From JAWKWH01 sp965204295 (lineage in GTDB: Bacteria; Pseudomonadota; Alphaproteobacteria; Rhizobiales; Rhizobiaceae): 64,000 nucleotides of DNA. Numbering within the stretch: the first letter of the stretch is position 1; every line of letters begins with the position of its first letter. This document shows positions 1-8,370 of this stretch, piece after piece. The position numbers and the translations under genes were made by a program. The notes under the pieces are model-generated. The model was not told where the DNA came from and searched no databases. It saw nothing but the letters and a program-made list of their open reading frames with translations. The stretch spans positions 806,001 through 870,000 of the forward strand of contig OZ241973.1 of the NCBI GenBank assembly GCA_965204295.1, given 5' to 3'.

Positions 1-1
1 C

Positions 2-385
2 CTGTGCGACGGCTGCGGAAAGTGCTGCCTGGCCAAGCTGGAGGACGCCGATACCGGAGATATCCGTTGGACCAGCATCGGATGCCGACTGCTTGATGAG
101 CGGAAGTGCAGGTGCCGCGACTACGCAAACCGGTTGAAGCAGGTTTCCGATTGCGTCAAACTGACACCCGAAAATGTCGGCGACATCGTGTGGTTGCCCG
201 AAACCTGCGCCTATCGCCTGATCGCGCAGGGCAGGGAGCTTGAATGGTGGCACCCCCTGGTTTCAGGCAGTCGCGAAACCGTTCACGAAGCCGGTATTTC
301 GGTTCGCGGCCGATTGACCGGGCTGGAATCGGATATGGCCGACGAAGAGGCGTATCTGGAACATGCGCTGGATACCGAACTCTGA
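2..385 (+). CDS. YcgN/UPF0260 family protein, 3' part
   Basis: The reading frame is open from the window edge to TGA at 383-385, so the true start lies upstream. The visible 127 residues begin LCDGCGKCCL and continue with CRLLD, CRCRDY, WLPETCAYRL and WWHPLVSG, the conserved Cys-rich and Trp-rich blocks of the UPF0260/YcgN family. That family belongs to the YkgJ-type CxxCxxCC proteins, which are thought to bind zinc or an Fe-S cluster; no biochemical role is established. An internal TTG at 134 could be mistaken for a start, but conserved cysteines lie before it. The next recognisable gene is about 400 bases downstream, so no operon partner is visible on this side. Confidence 0.85.
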   Translation: MCDGCGKCCLAKLEDADTGDIRWTSIGCRLLDERKCRCRDYANRLKQVSDCVKLTPENVGDIVWLPETCAYRLIAQGRELEWWHPLVSGSRETVHEAGISVRGRLTGLESDMADEEAYLEHALDTEL

Positions 386-803
386 GTGCGAACGCCGCCG
401 GGGTTGGACGATAAGCAAACCGGGAAAATGAACTCCACCGATCAGGCGGTTTTTCGAGATCCTGAACGCAAGCGGCGTCAATGCCGCTTCCGACTATGTT
501 TCAGAGGACGTCGTGGTCAAGGCGGGCAACGCGGAACGCACTTTCAGCAAAGCTGCGGTGAGGGACTATCCGTTGGCCGATCCGGGCCAGGTCGAGACGA
601 ACATCGGCGTCATTGCGGCGATGGTGAGCGCCGATGGAACCCCGGGCGGCGGCTTGGGCAACGGTAGGTGCCGGCGGGTTTCATCAAGAGAAACGACCTC
701 ATACTTAAGTCGAGTTTGCCGTTTCGGTCCCAAGGTGGTTAGTTCTTCAACTCGCTCTAAATGAGCGTGGATCGAACGACGACCATCTACCAGGGAGGAA
801 ATA
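386..803 (+). other. Intergenic stretch with a possible gene relic
   Basis: No gene is recognised. A plus frame open from 432 to 764 reads FFEILNASGVNAASDYVSED and later ADPGQVETNIGVIAAMVSAD. Its composition is protein-like but there is no convincing start, and the end (after about 660) looks random. It may be a decayed coding relic of unknown family. The last 40 bases hold the upstream region of dctP, with a ribosome-binding site (gggagg, 793-798) before the ATG pair at 804/807. Confidence 0.3.
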
Positions 804-1918
804 ATGATGAATCATGTAAGTCGCAGAAAGTTCCTGAAAGGGAGCGCGATAACGGCTGCCGCGACGACGGGTACGCTTGCGGTGCCGGCCGTGTGCCGGC
901 CGTGGCGCGCGCGGAACCGGCAGTTTTGAAGATGCAGGCGGCATGGGGCGGCGGCATCTTTCTGGAAAACGCGCAATCTTATGTCGACCGCGTGCATGCG
1001 ATGGCCGGCAAGGACCTGAAGGTCGACCTCCTGCCTGTGAACTCGGTCGTGAAAACAAGCCAGATGCAGGATGCTGTCCACCGCGGCGTTCTTGATGCGG
1101 CCCACTATGTCCCGGCATACTGGTATTCGAAATCCAAGGCTGCTTCGCTGTTTGGCACCGGCCCGTGTTTCGGCTGGTCGAGCCAGGAAGTGCTCGGCTG
1201 GGTGCACTATGGCGGCGGCATGGACCTGTTCAACGAACTGATGGGCGCACTCGGCCTGAACGTCATTTCGTTTTTCAACTCGCCGATGCCGGCGCAGCCG
1301 CTGGGCTGGTTCAAGGAACAAATCACCGATGCATCGCAAATGGACGGGCTGAAATACCGGACCGTCGGTCTGGCCGCCGACGTACTTCTCGAAATGGGCA
1401 TGTCCGTCGTTCAGCTGCCAGGCGGTGAAATCCAGCCGGCCATGAAGTCAGGTCTGATTGATGCGGCCGAGTTCAACAATCCGACCTCGGACCGCGATTT
1501 CGGCATGCAGGACGTGTCGAAACATTATCATCTCGCTTCGTTCCATCAGAGCCAGGAATTCTTTGAAATCACCTTCAACAAAGGCAAATACGAAGCATTG
1601 CCGGCTGAACTGCAGGCGGTTCTCAAGCATGCGTCGGAGGCCGAGAATTCGAACTTCTACTGGCACAACACCAAGCGCTACTCCGAAGACCTCGTAAAGC
1701 TGCGCGATGAGCAGGGTGTCAATGTCCATCGTACGCCCGACTCGGTGATGTCGGCGCAGTTGAATGCCTGGGACATAGTCGTCGACAGGATATCGGGCGA
1801 AGATGCGTTCTTCGCCAAAGTGGTCGAGTCGCAAAAGGCGTACGCCAAGAATGTGATGAACTATCTCAACCTCAACCAGCCCGACTACAAACTGGCCTAT
1901 AAGCACCATTTCGGCTGA
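804..1918 (+). CDS. dctP: TRAP transporter solute-binding protein DctP, Tat signal frameshifted
   Basis: Periplasmic solute receptor of a tripartite ATP-independent (TRAP) transporter. From ATG 804 the frame encodes MMNHVSRRKFLKGSAITAAA, a textbook twin-arginine signal. The mature protein (ARAEPAVLKMQAAWGGG onward) lies in a different frame. The shift is fully explained by an exact 11-bp tandem duplication at 882-903; removing one copy rejoins signal and body as a normal receptor of about 367 residues. The body carries HYGGGMDLFNEL, GLKYRTVG and GGEIQPAMKSGLIDA, typical of the DctP/TakP group, in which the conserved Arg (in YRTVG) binds a carboxylate. dctQ and dctM follow. An alternative start at 761 stays in the body frame but encodes no signal peptide. 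As written, export would fail, so this is a pseudogene, a reversible off state or a consensus error. The substrate cannot be told; the TakP-like motifs suggest an organic acid or amino sulfonate. Confidence 0.85.
882..903 (+). repeat. Exact 11-bp tandem duplication in the dctP signal sequence
   Basis: The unit gtgccggccgt occurs twice without a gap (882-892 and 893-903). Eleven bases is not a multiple of three, so the second copy puts the signal peptide out of frame with the mature receptor. Deleting either copy restores the reading through AVPAVARAEPAVLK. Confidence 0.95.
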
Positions 1919-1940
1919 GGTTGATTCCTGCTATGAAATT

Positions 1941-1968
1941 GCATCGGGGGTTGTTTGGTCCCCGATGC
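1941..1968 (+). promoter_or_regulatory. Stem-loop between dctP and dctQ
   Basis: A perfect 9-bp stem (gcatcgggg 1941-1949 with ccccgatgc 1960-1968) with a 10-base loop and no U tract follows the dctP stop by 22 bases. Hairpins here commonly protect the upstream receptor mRNA, so that more receptor than membrane protein is made. That role is inferred. Confidence 0.6.
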
Positions 1969-1993
1969 GAGGGGATGTCGGGCGGAGGCTTAT

Positions 1994-2566
1994 GTGGCCG
2001 GTTTTATCCACACAATTGAGGGATTGAGCACGTGGACCGGTCGCGCGTTCGGCTGGTGCATCCTGATATTGACCTTCTCGGTATCCTATGAGGTTTTTGT
2101 CCGCTATGTGCTGAACGCGCCGACGGTCTGGGCCTTCGACATGATGGTGCAGATGTATGGCGCACTGTTTTTGATGGCGGGTCCCTATGCGCTCGCGCAG
2201 GATGCCCATGTCCGCGGTGACGTACTCTATCGGCTGTTTCCGGTCAAATGGCAGGCGCGGATTGATTTCGTCCTTTACCTGTTGTTCTTCTATCCTGGCG
2301 TCCTCGCCCTGTTCTGGTATGGCTGGGAGATCGCCGCCGATAGCTGGCGCTACCAGGAAGTGAGCTGGAACAGCCCCGCGCGCATTCAAATCTATTTCTT
2401 CAAGACACTTATACCACTGGCCGGATTTCTGCTGCTTTTACAGGGATTGGCCGAGTTGGCGCGGTGTTGGCGCGCGATGAAAACCGGTGAGTGGCTGGAA
2501 CGGCTCGAAGACGTGCGCGAGACTGAGGACATGCTCATGCACATGCCCGAAGAAAAAACACCTTAA
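1994..2566 (+). CDS. dctQ: TRAP transporter small permease subunit DctQ
   Basis: Small integral membrane subunit (190 residues, about four membrane segments) that joins the DctM channel to the receptor cycle. Hydrophobic segments include AFGWCILILTFSVSYEVF, MMVQMYGALFLMAGPYA, FVLYLLFFYPGVLALF and TLIPLAGFLLLLQGL; the sequence FVRYVLNAPTVWAFD is typical of DctQ. I chose GTG 1994 because GGAGG at 1984-1988 sits five bases upstream. The frame is open further back, but that part overlaps the intergenic stem-loop. The charged tail (ERLEDVRETEDMLMHMPEE) is probably cytoplasmic. dctM starts 38 bases downstream, consistent with one operon. Confidence 0.88.
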   Translation: MAGFIHTIEGLSTWTGRAFGWCILILTFSVSYEVFVRYVLNAPTVWAFDMMVQMYGALFLMAGPYALAQDAHVRGDVLYRLFPVKWQARIDFVLYLLFFYPGVLALFWYGWEIAADSWRYQEVSWNSPARIQIYFFKTLIPLAGFLLLLQGLAELARCWRAMKTGEWLERLEDVRETEDMLMHMPEEKTP

Positions 2567-2604
2567 CGATCAACAACACGACGGCAGGCGCGTAAGAGAC
2601 GACG

Positions 2605-3966
2605 ATGACAAATCCGGAAGTCGCCATTTTGATGTTGTGCCTGTTTATCGTGCTGGTGCTGCTCGGCTTTCCGATTGCGTTCACGCTGTTGGCGATGGGC
2701 GTCGGCTTCGGCTACTATGCCTACTACACTGGCGCGGACGGCTTCGCCGATCTGTTCAACAATAACATCTTTTACTTGCTGAACCAGAACACCTACTCGG
2801 TGATGGAAAACGACACACTTGTCGCAATCCCGCTGTTTTTGTTCATGGGCTACGTGGTCGAGCGCGCCAATATAGTCGACCGGCTGTTTTTCTCGCTGCA
2901 AATGGCGGCGCGCAATCTGCCGGGTTCGATGGCGATCGCGGCGCTGATTACCTGTGCCGTGTTCTCGACGGCATCCGGCATCGTCGGCGCCGTCGTGACA
3001 TTGATGGGCCTTTTGGCGTTTCCGGCAATGGCGCGCGCCAACTATCGGAGCGAATTCGCATCCGGTGTCATCTGCGCCGGCGGCACGCTCGGCATCCTGA
3101 TCCCGCCGTCGATTATGTTGATCGTTTATGCGGCGATCGCCGAACTGTCGCCGCTCCGCCTCTATGCGGCGGCGATGTTCCCGGGATTGCTGCTGGCGGG
3201 ACTTTATATTCTCTACGTGATCGTTCGGGTTTACATCAATCCGTCGATCGCACCGAAGCCCAAGCAGGACGACATTCCGCCGCGCTCCAAGATCTACATG
3301 GATCTGCTGGTCTCGTTCGTGCCGCTGACCGTTTTGATCATGCTGGTGCTGGGATCGATTCTGGGAGGTCTCGCAACGCCGGCCGAAGCGGCGGCAATGG
3401 GCGCGCTTGGCGGGCTGGTTCTGGCGGCGCTTTATCGCTCGCTGACCTGGCGGAAAGTCAAGGAAAGCGTCTTCCTGACCGCCAAGGCGACGGCGATGGT
3501 GTGCTGGCTGTTTGTCGGTTCATGGACATTTGCTTCCGTGTTCTCCTATCTCGGTGGACACGATATCATCGAACACTGGGTTCTCAGCCTCGATCTGGCG
3601 CCATGGCAGTTCCTGGTCATGGTTCAATTGATAATCTTCCTGCTCGGCTGGCCGCTGGAGTGGTCGGAGATTCTGATCATCTTCGTCCCCATCTTCCTGC
3701 CGATGCTGGACACGTTCGGGGTCAATCCGTATTTCTTCGCCATGCTGGTCGCGCTCAATCTGCAGACGTCGTTTCTGACGCCGCCGATGGCGATGTCGGC
3801 ATATTATCTGAAGGGCGTTCTTCGGGATCAGATCGAGCTTGTCCAGATATTCAGGGGGATAGTGCCCTATCTGGGCATCGTCATCCTTTGCATGGTGCTG
3901 ATGTACCAGTTTCCGGGGGTCGCGCTGTGGCTGCCTGACTACCTGTTCGGCGTGTATATTCCGTAA
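2605..3966 (+). CDS. dctM: TRAP transporter large permease subunit DctM
   Basis: Large channel subunit of the TRAP transporter, 453 residues, with about 12 hydrophobic segments. It shows DctM-family features: the N-terminal AILMLCLFIVLVLLGFPIAF, the family motif GGTLGILIPPSIMLIVYA (about residues 163-180) and TPAEAAAMGALGGL in the second half. It is thought to import the solute by sodium-driven secondary transport together with DctP and DctQ. It begins 38 bases after dctQ, and the amidase gene starts 7 bases after its stop, so the four genes are probably co-transcribed. Nothing is broken in this gene. Confidence 0.92.
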   Translation: MTNPEVAILMLCLFIVLVLLGFPIAFTLLAMGVGFGYYAYYTGADGFADLFNNNIFYLLNQNTYSVMENDTLVAIPLFLFMGYVVERANIVDRLFFSLQMAARNLPGSMAIAALITCAVFSTASGIVGAVVTLMGLLAFPAMARANYRSEFASGVICAGGTLGILIPPSIMLIVYAAIAELSPLRLYAAAMFPGLLLAGLYILYVIVRVYINPSIAPKPKQDDIPPRSKIYMDLLVSFVPLTVLIMLVLGSILGGLATPAEAAAMGALGGLVLAALYRSLTWRKVKESVFLTAKATAMVCWLFVGSWTFASVFSYLGGHDIIEHWVLSLDLAPWQFLVMVQLIIFLLGWPLEWSEILIIFVPIFLPMLDTFGVNPYFFAMLVALNLQTSFLTPPMAMSAYYLKGVLRDQIELVQIFRGIVPYLGIVILCMVLMYQFPGVALWLPDYLFGVYIP

Positions 3967-3973
3967 CGGCGGA

Positions 3974-5320
3974 ATGACCGGAAGCGATTCACATACGCTT
4001 ACGGCGCTTGAGGCCCTCAGGCGCATACGCGAAGGCTTGCTGACATCCGTCGACCTGATCCGATCGTGTCTGGCGCGGATTGACGAAACCGACGCTCAGA
4101 TACGGGCATGGGCGCATATCGATCACGAGCGCGCACTCGCCCGTGCCGAGCAAATGGACGCCATGCGTCGTGCGGGCAAAGCCATCGGCGCCCTGCACGG
4201 CATGCCGGTCGGATTGAAGGATATCATCGATACAAACGCTTTACCGACCGAATGCGGCACGCCGATATTCGCCGGACGTAAACCGGAGCGGAATGCCGCG
4301 CTCGTCGACCGGTTGCTGGAGGAAGGCGCCGTCATCCTCGGAAAGACGGTGACAACCGAGTTTGCGTTCATGCATCCGTCCGCAACACGGAATCCGCATA
4401 ATCGCGACCACACGCCGGGCGGTTCTTCGAGCGGGTCGGCCACCGCGGTGGCGGCGCGGCAGGTTCCGCTTGCGGTCGGAACACAGACAAACGGATCGGT
4501 TATCAGGCCGGCTTCGTTTTGCGGCGCCTTTGGATTCAAGCCGACACGGGGGATCATTTCCCGGCGCGGCGTGCTTCGGACATCGGAAAATCTCGACCAG
4601 GTCGGTGTCTTTGCCCGATCGCTTGAAGACACCGCGCTGCTGGCGGATGTCATTGGCGGCTATGATCCCGACGACCTGTTGAGTTTTGACCGGCCCCGGC
4701 CTGCCATGCTGAACGGGAGTCGGGCGGAGGTTCCGATAGAGCCGAACCTTGCGTTGTTCGATTTGCCCTGCGATGACCGGATGCGGCCGGATGCGCGGGA
4801 GGGGCTGGGCGAACTGGCGGATGCGCTTGGCGCGCAAGTTGAACGGATTCCGGCGCCTGGGGCATTTTCCGGCCTGATCGAAGCCCACAGAATCATTCAG
4901 GAACATGAGATCAGTCGCAATCTGGGCGATGTCCTTGCCGACAGCCGGGACAAATTGAGTTCGTCGCTTCAGCCTGCCGTCGAGCGGGGACGCGCTGTCA
5001 GCGTCGACCAATACGAGGATGCGCTGGACCAAATGAACCGCGCCAACGCCTATTTTGAAGCCTTTTTCAGGGATTTCGACGCCGTGCTTACACTTGGCGC
5101 TCCCGGCGAGGCGCCCATGCTGTCGGAAGGAATTACCGGCGATCCGGTCTATTGCACGATCTGGACTTTGTGCGGTCTGCCGGCCGTCACCATGCCGCTC
5201 CTGCTCGGCGCCAACGGCCTGCCCATCGGGGTGCAGCTCATTGGCGCCGTGGAGGAGGATGACCGGCTGCTTAGAACAGCGAACTGGTTGTTGAATTTTT
5301 TGAAGACCGGCGCCGACTGA
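3974..5320 (+). CDS. Amidase signature family hydrolase
   Basis: Amidase of 448 residues that hydrolyses a C-N (amide) bond by the Ser-cisSer-Lys mechanism. The catalytic residues are at the expected spacing: Lys82 (GLKDIID), Ser151 (PGGSSSGSA) and nucleophile Ser175 (TNGSVIRPASFCG). The C-terminus AVTMPLLLGANGLPIGVQLIG is also canonical. Its start is 7 bases after the dctM stop, so it is probably translated with the TRAP operon, and the imported solute or a derivative may be its substrate. GatA is unlikely because gatC and gatB are not adjacent and an essential transamidase would not be expected in a transporter operon. The specific substrate is unknown. Confidence 0.85.
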   Translation: MTGSDSHTLTALEALRRIREGLLTSVDLIRSCLARIDETDAQIRAWAHIDHERALARAEQMDAMRRAGKAIGALHGMPVGLKDIIDTNALPTECGTPIFAGRKPERNAALVDRLLEEGAVILGKTVTTEFAFMHPSATRNPHNRDHTPGGSSSGSATAVAARQVPLAVGTQTNGSVIRPASFCGAFGFKPTRGIISRRGVLRTSENLDQVGVFARSLEDTALLADVIGGYDPDDLLSFDRPRPAMLNGSRAEVPIEPNLALFDLPCDDRMRPDAREGLGELADALGAQVERIPAPGAFSGLIEAHRIIQEHEISRNLGDVLADSRDKLSSSLQPAVERGRAVSVDQYEDALDQMNRANAYFEAFFRDFDAVLTLGAPGEAPMLSEGITGDPVYCTIWTLCGLPAVTMPLLLGANGLPIGVQLIGAVEEDDRLLRTANWLLNFLKTGAD

Positions 5321-5337
5321 TATGCGAGACTGAGGAC

Positions 5338-5535
5338 ATGCTGACGAGAACGAGCCGAATTATCGTGGGTTTGATTGCAACCGCCCTGATGGGTTTGTTC
5401 GTGCTCGGCCTGGCGCACAGCATATCGACCGGCTTTGCCGGTTTCTGGGGCGGCCTGCCGTTCTGGGTCATTTCGCTGACCGTGCTGGGCATGGCGGCTT
5501 ACGATTATTGGGACGAGTGCGTCCGGCGCGATTAG
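5338..5535 (+). CDS. Small two-helix membrane protein, unknown function
   Basis: A 65-residue protein with two hydrophobic stretches (IIVGLIATALMGLFVLGLAH and PFWVISLTVLGMAAYDYW) and a short charged tail ending CVRRD. ATG 5338 lies 17 bases after the amidase stop with gagactgagg upstream, so it is probably the last gene of the TRAP-amidase operon. I do not recognise a family. Same-strand close spacing and a coherent membrane topology support it as real; it might be an accessory to the transporter, but that is only inferred from position. Confidence 0.55.
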   Translation: MLTRTSRIIVGLIATALMGLFVLGLAHSISTGFAGFWGGLPFWVISLTVLGMAAYDYWDECVRRD

Positions 5536-5552
5536 CATCTTTGGAAATCGGA

Positions 5553-5927
5553 TTACAGCGCATCCCACGGCTGCGCCTCTTCTCTATGGACGACCTTTTG
5601 TGGTTTGAAGGCGGAGGGATCATCCAGCGTCGCGGCGTGGATGAACAGAGAATCAGGATATCCGGAATTGCGGTTGAACATTGGTGAACCGCATGTGGGA
5701 CAAAAGTCCTGACTGACGACATTGCCGCTTGCGGTTTGGCGTTTGTAATACTGAACCTCGCCGGTCAGATTCACGCATTCAAGCCTGACAATAAACGACG
5801 ATGCGTGGCCGCCGCCTGACGCCCGCTGGCAATCACGGTACTGGCGGTGGAACGAAAAAACCGCCTGGTCGTTGAAAACGTATCTGATCGCTCCGCAAGC
5901 GCAGCCGCCTTCCGTAATGCCGCTCAT
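5553..5927 (-). CDS. GFA/CENP-V-like zinc protein with altered Cys site
   Basis: A 124-residue protein of the GFA (glutathione-dependent formaldehyde-activating-like) fold. It keeps the first zinc pair (GGCACGAIRY, Cys8 and Cys10) and the last pair (FCPTCGSPMF). The middle motif, normally CHCRDCQ, reads RQYRDCQ, so two of the three usual cysteines are replaced by Arg and Tyr. The structural zinc can probably still bind, but the second (catalytic) site should be weakened or lost. It converges on the small membrane protein gene, whose stop lies 17 bases away. Most members of this family have no proven activity, so catalysis is not assumed. Confidence 0.7.
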   Translation of the reverse strand: MSGITEGGCACGAIRYVFNDQAVFSFHRQYRDCQRASGGGHASSFIVRLECVNLTGEVQYYKRQTASGNVVSQDFCPTCGSPMFNRNSGYPDSLFIHAATLDDPSAFKPQKVVHREEAQPWDAL

Positions 5928-6093
5928 TCAAGCCTCTCCGCATGAACGTTTTTCATCCGGTTGACGCATCAATCCGGCTGAATCCTACATGAACGCGCGA
6001 TGAATGGCAGGTTCGCGCCGGGTTCAGGACCGGTCTGACATTCTCCGGGTGTCGCTTCGGCGAATGTGAATCCCACAGCCCAACCCTGGAGAG

Positions 6094-6504
6094 ATGAAAA
6101 TGTTTGGCAAAATCGGAAAGATCGCAGTATCCGCGATGGTAAGCCTCGGCGTTCTCGCGGCAATTCCTGTAACGGCACAGGCGGTTGACTTCCAAATTGG
6201 CGGCGCTGTCGGCGGCGGATCCGGATTTGGCGTCTGGTTCGGCAATGGCGGCCATTCCCATTGGCGTCGTCCAGGTCATGGTCATCGGCGCGGCTGGCGC
6301 GACGGGCGCCGCTACAATCCGATTGGCCGGCATCACCGCTGTAGTGTGCGCCGCGCCTTGAACAAGGCCCGTCGCATGGGTGTCCATCGCCCGCGGGTCA
6401 GGGTCGCAAACCGGCGTGTGATCAAGATCAAAGGCCGTTCGCATGGTCATCGCGTACGCATCTTGTTTTCGCGTGCGCCCGGTTGCCCGGTGATCCGTTA
6501 CTGA
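6094..6504 (+). CDS. Secreted His/Arg-rich basic protein, unknown function
   Basis: 136 residues with a clear Sec signal peptide (KIAVSAMVSLGVLAAIPVTAQA, cleavage near residue 30). A Gly/His/Arg-rich middle (GGHSHWRRPGHGHRRGWRDG) and a C-terminal block starting CSVRRALNKARRMGVHRP follow. ggagag at 6089-6094 touches the first ATG, so the second ATG at 6100 may be the better start. Similar small secreted basic proteins are common in Hyphomicrobiales, often named only as hypothetical or antifreeze-like. The His-rich stretch could bind metal, but that is speculation. The gene stands alone. Confidence 0.6.
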   Translation: MKMFGKIGKIAVSAMVSLGVLAAIPVTAQAVDFQIGGAVGGGSGFGVWFGNGGHSHWRRPGHGHRRGWRDGRRYNPIGRHHRCSVRRALNKARRMGVHRPRVRVANRRVIKIKGRSHGHRVRILFSRAPGCPVIRY

Positions 6505-6579
6505 TCCGGCAAGGGCAAGACCGCCATCTGCGCTCCGCTGCTTCGGCCGCTAGGCGTAAATCCGTTTCGGCAGGTCGGG

Positions 6580-7321
6580 ATTATTGTTCGATGGCGAATG
6601 TCGCGCATCCGATGGATGTTTTCGCGGGAAGTGATGAAAACCGTATTGGAAGCCCGCATGGCCGTTTCGGCGCACGCCACAGGCATCGGCCGCGGCTTGA
6701 ATGACCGCTCGGCGATGGTCGGCGCTTCTTACGGTTCCACACCTGCCGCTTCGATAAACGCGATTGCCTTGACCATCGCATCCGCCATGGCTCCCTCCGC
6801 GCTTTGGCGATGGCCGCCGCCGGATCATCGTTGGCAAACGTGATGTTGCCGCCCCGGTTCACGCGAGGCGAGACCGACATATTGATGATATTGTGCCGGG
6901 CCCGGTAAACTCACGCACGCGAACCTTCGGCGAATTGGTGACCTGACAACCGATCATGCGCGGTGCGCTCTCAACGGTCGAGCGCCGGGGATGGATATAT
7001 CATAGCGTGATCGAAAACCGGGGTCTGCAGGTCCCACGCCTCCATACCTTCGCCGCGCAAGGCCTCATGCACATCCGTCATGGCTTCAAAGTTGGCTTCG
7101 AGGATCGCCCGTACGGTCTTTTCCTCGCCCAGGACCGAGAGAGGCGACACCGCCATGTCCGGCGGAATTGCCTTTTCGCCTTCACCCGTAACCGTGACCC
7201 GCGGCACTTGCCGGTTCGCCGCCATCGAATGCGGTGCGCCGGAGAACGTAGCTGCGAGCGCTGCGGTAATCTCCGGAAATAGTGAAACGGGATTCATGCC
7301 AGCCTCCCGGTTGATGGTCAT
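6580..7321 (-). pseudogene. SIMPL (DUF541) domain protein, frameshifted remnant
   Basis: The minus strand first reads PRVTVTGEGEKAIPPDMAVS, LSVLGEEKTVRAILEANFEAM and ALRGEGMEAWDLQT from ATG 7321. This is the conserved start of SIMPL/DUF541 periplasmic proteins. The frame ends near 6971. A second frame then gives GGNITFANDDPAAAIAKARRE (about 6780-6850), the conserved second half. A third gives PMPVACAETAMRASN (about 6640-6690), the typical C-terminal region. At least two frameshifts separate these blocks. The pieces are collinear, so this is one decayed gene of about 240 residues rather than several genes. SIMPL proteins are envelope proteins of poorly known role. Confidence 0.8.
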
Positions 7322-7403
7322 GGCGACGGTATGGCGAATGCGGGCTCATTGCGGTAGACGGGCTTGTGTGCGGACTGAAAACGGCCTAATCAGCCGCGGC
7401 GTG

Positions 7404-7480
7404 GGGCCTGTAGCTCAATTGGTTAGAGCCGGCGGCTCATAACCGCTTGGTTGGGGGTTCGAGTCCCTCCGGGCCCACCA
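7404..7480 (+). tRNA. tRNA with CAT anticodon, probably tRNA-Ile2 (lysidine type)
   Basis: A complete 77-nt cloverleaf: acceptor GGGCCTG/CGGGCCC (7404-7410 with 7470-7476), D arm GCTC/GAGC, anticodon stem GGCGG/CCGCT with loop CTCATAA, T arm with TTCGAGT, discriminator A and encoded CCA. The anticodon is CAT. The anticodon arm followed by TGGTT resembles E. coli ileX, so I favour isoleucine (C34 modified to lysidine) over elongator methionine, but sequence alone does not settle this. Confidence 0.9.
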
Positions 7481-7546
7481 CGCAGTCTCCGTGTTTCGCA
7501 GGTTTTCCGGCTGTCATGGCAAAATCCTCGACATTTCCTCTATCGC

Positions 7547-7696
7547 TTCCGCAATCCTATTGCCATCAAGGGAATAACGAATGCTCTTGGTCTTCCCGCT
7601 GGTGAGTTGCAGCGACCACGCACGCCTCTGCCGCGTATGGAGGTTGAAACGAGAATACAAATCATACGCGAGTCTGGCTTGCAACCAAAATTATAA
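7547..7696 (+). pseudogene. 3' fragment of a DapA-family (DHDPS-like) gene
   Basis: About 50 codons encode FRNPIAIKGITNALGLPAGE, then RPRTPLPRMEVE and IIRESGLQPKL before a stop. This matches the C-terminal pattern of dihydrodipicolinate synthase family proteins (NP-hydrophobic-K-xxL-xLxGLPxG, RxPLxPL). No upstream part of the gene is visible. The fragment starts about 65 bases after the tRNA, which suggests a deletion or an old insertion and excision at the tRNA 3' end. Confidence 0.5.
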
Positions 7697-7820
7697 GGCA
7701 AAGGGTTTCTACTCCAAAAGAGCGAGGATGTGGAATTTTGGAGATCGATCACGCTTTGAGAAGGATTAGGTCCGCTGTGGTGGTCTATCTCGTTGCGACC
7801 ATGAGCCCTAGTCCGGCCAA

Positions 7821-7866
7821 CCTAGCTATATGACGGCTGCTATCCTAGCTATATGACGGCTGCTAT
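7821..7866 (+). repeat. Perfect 23-bp tandem repeat, two copies
   Basis: A 23-bp unit beginning cctagctatatgacgg occurs at 7821-7843 and 7844-7866 with no mismatch. It lies exactly where the N-terminal third of the LysE-like remnant is missing, so it probably marks a deletion or rearrangement junction. Confidence 0.95.
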
Positions 7867-8370
7867 GCGTTTCGGTTGCAGCGCAGGCATGTGGCTGGCA
7901 ACCGGCGTTTTGATCGGCTCTTTGTTTTGGGAGCTGCTCGCCGCTGCCGATTTATCGATCATGATCATGGCTTACCGCGGAATCGCTGCCGGAATTATGA
8001 TGTTTGGAGGGTTTTACCTCGCCTTCCTCTCTTATCGGGCGCTCCATTCGTTTTGGCGGACGTCGACCGGCGTTACGGTTTCGAGCAAAGCTTCGGTCAG
8101 CTCCGAACATGGACTTTTTCTGAAGGGGTTCGCCATCCATCCGACCAACCCGAAATCTGTGCTGGCATGGGCAGCGATCATCGCCATTGAGCGCGCCGCC
8201 AGCGCCAGCGTCCGCCGCTTGTTCAGGCGTCGCCATGTATTCGGCCAAGCGCCGGAACGCTTCGTCAACGATGGGCGGAACGTCGCCGGGGAAGTCGCCA
8301 GATATTGCCCCCTGTCAAATCTGTTTCGGCGGGCGGGCGCTGAAATCGAGGAAAACCGGATGCAAAAAAA
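7853..8370 (+). pseudogene. LysE/RhtB-family exporter remnant
   Basis: The frame from 7853 reads WLATGVLIGSLFWELLAAAD, then IMMFGGFYLAFLSYRALHS and LKGFAIHPTNPKSVLAWAAI. These match the central part of LysE/RhtB amino-acid exporters (the NPKxxLxWAAI block is typical). The first 30-40 residues with the GPN motif are absent, cut at the 23-bp repeats. After about 8190 the sequence leaves frame and only weak similarity remains, so the C-terminal helices are broken. Not expected to function. Confidence 0.65.

Noticed and set aside
432..764. Open frame with protein-like composition upstream of dctP
   Set aside because: No start with a ribosome-binding site, the second half looks random, and no family is recognised; kept only as a possible relic.
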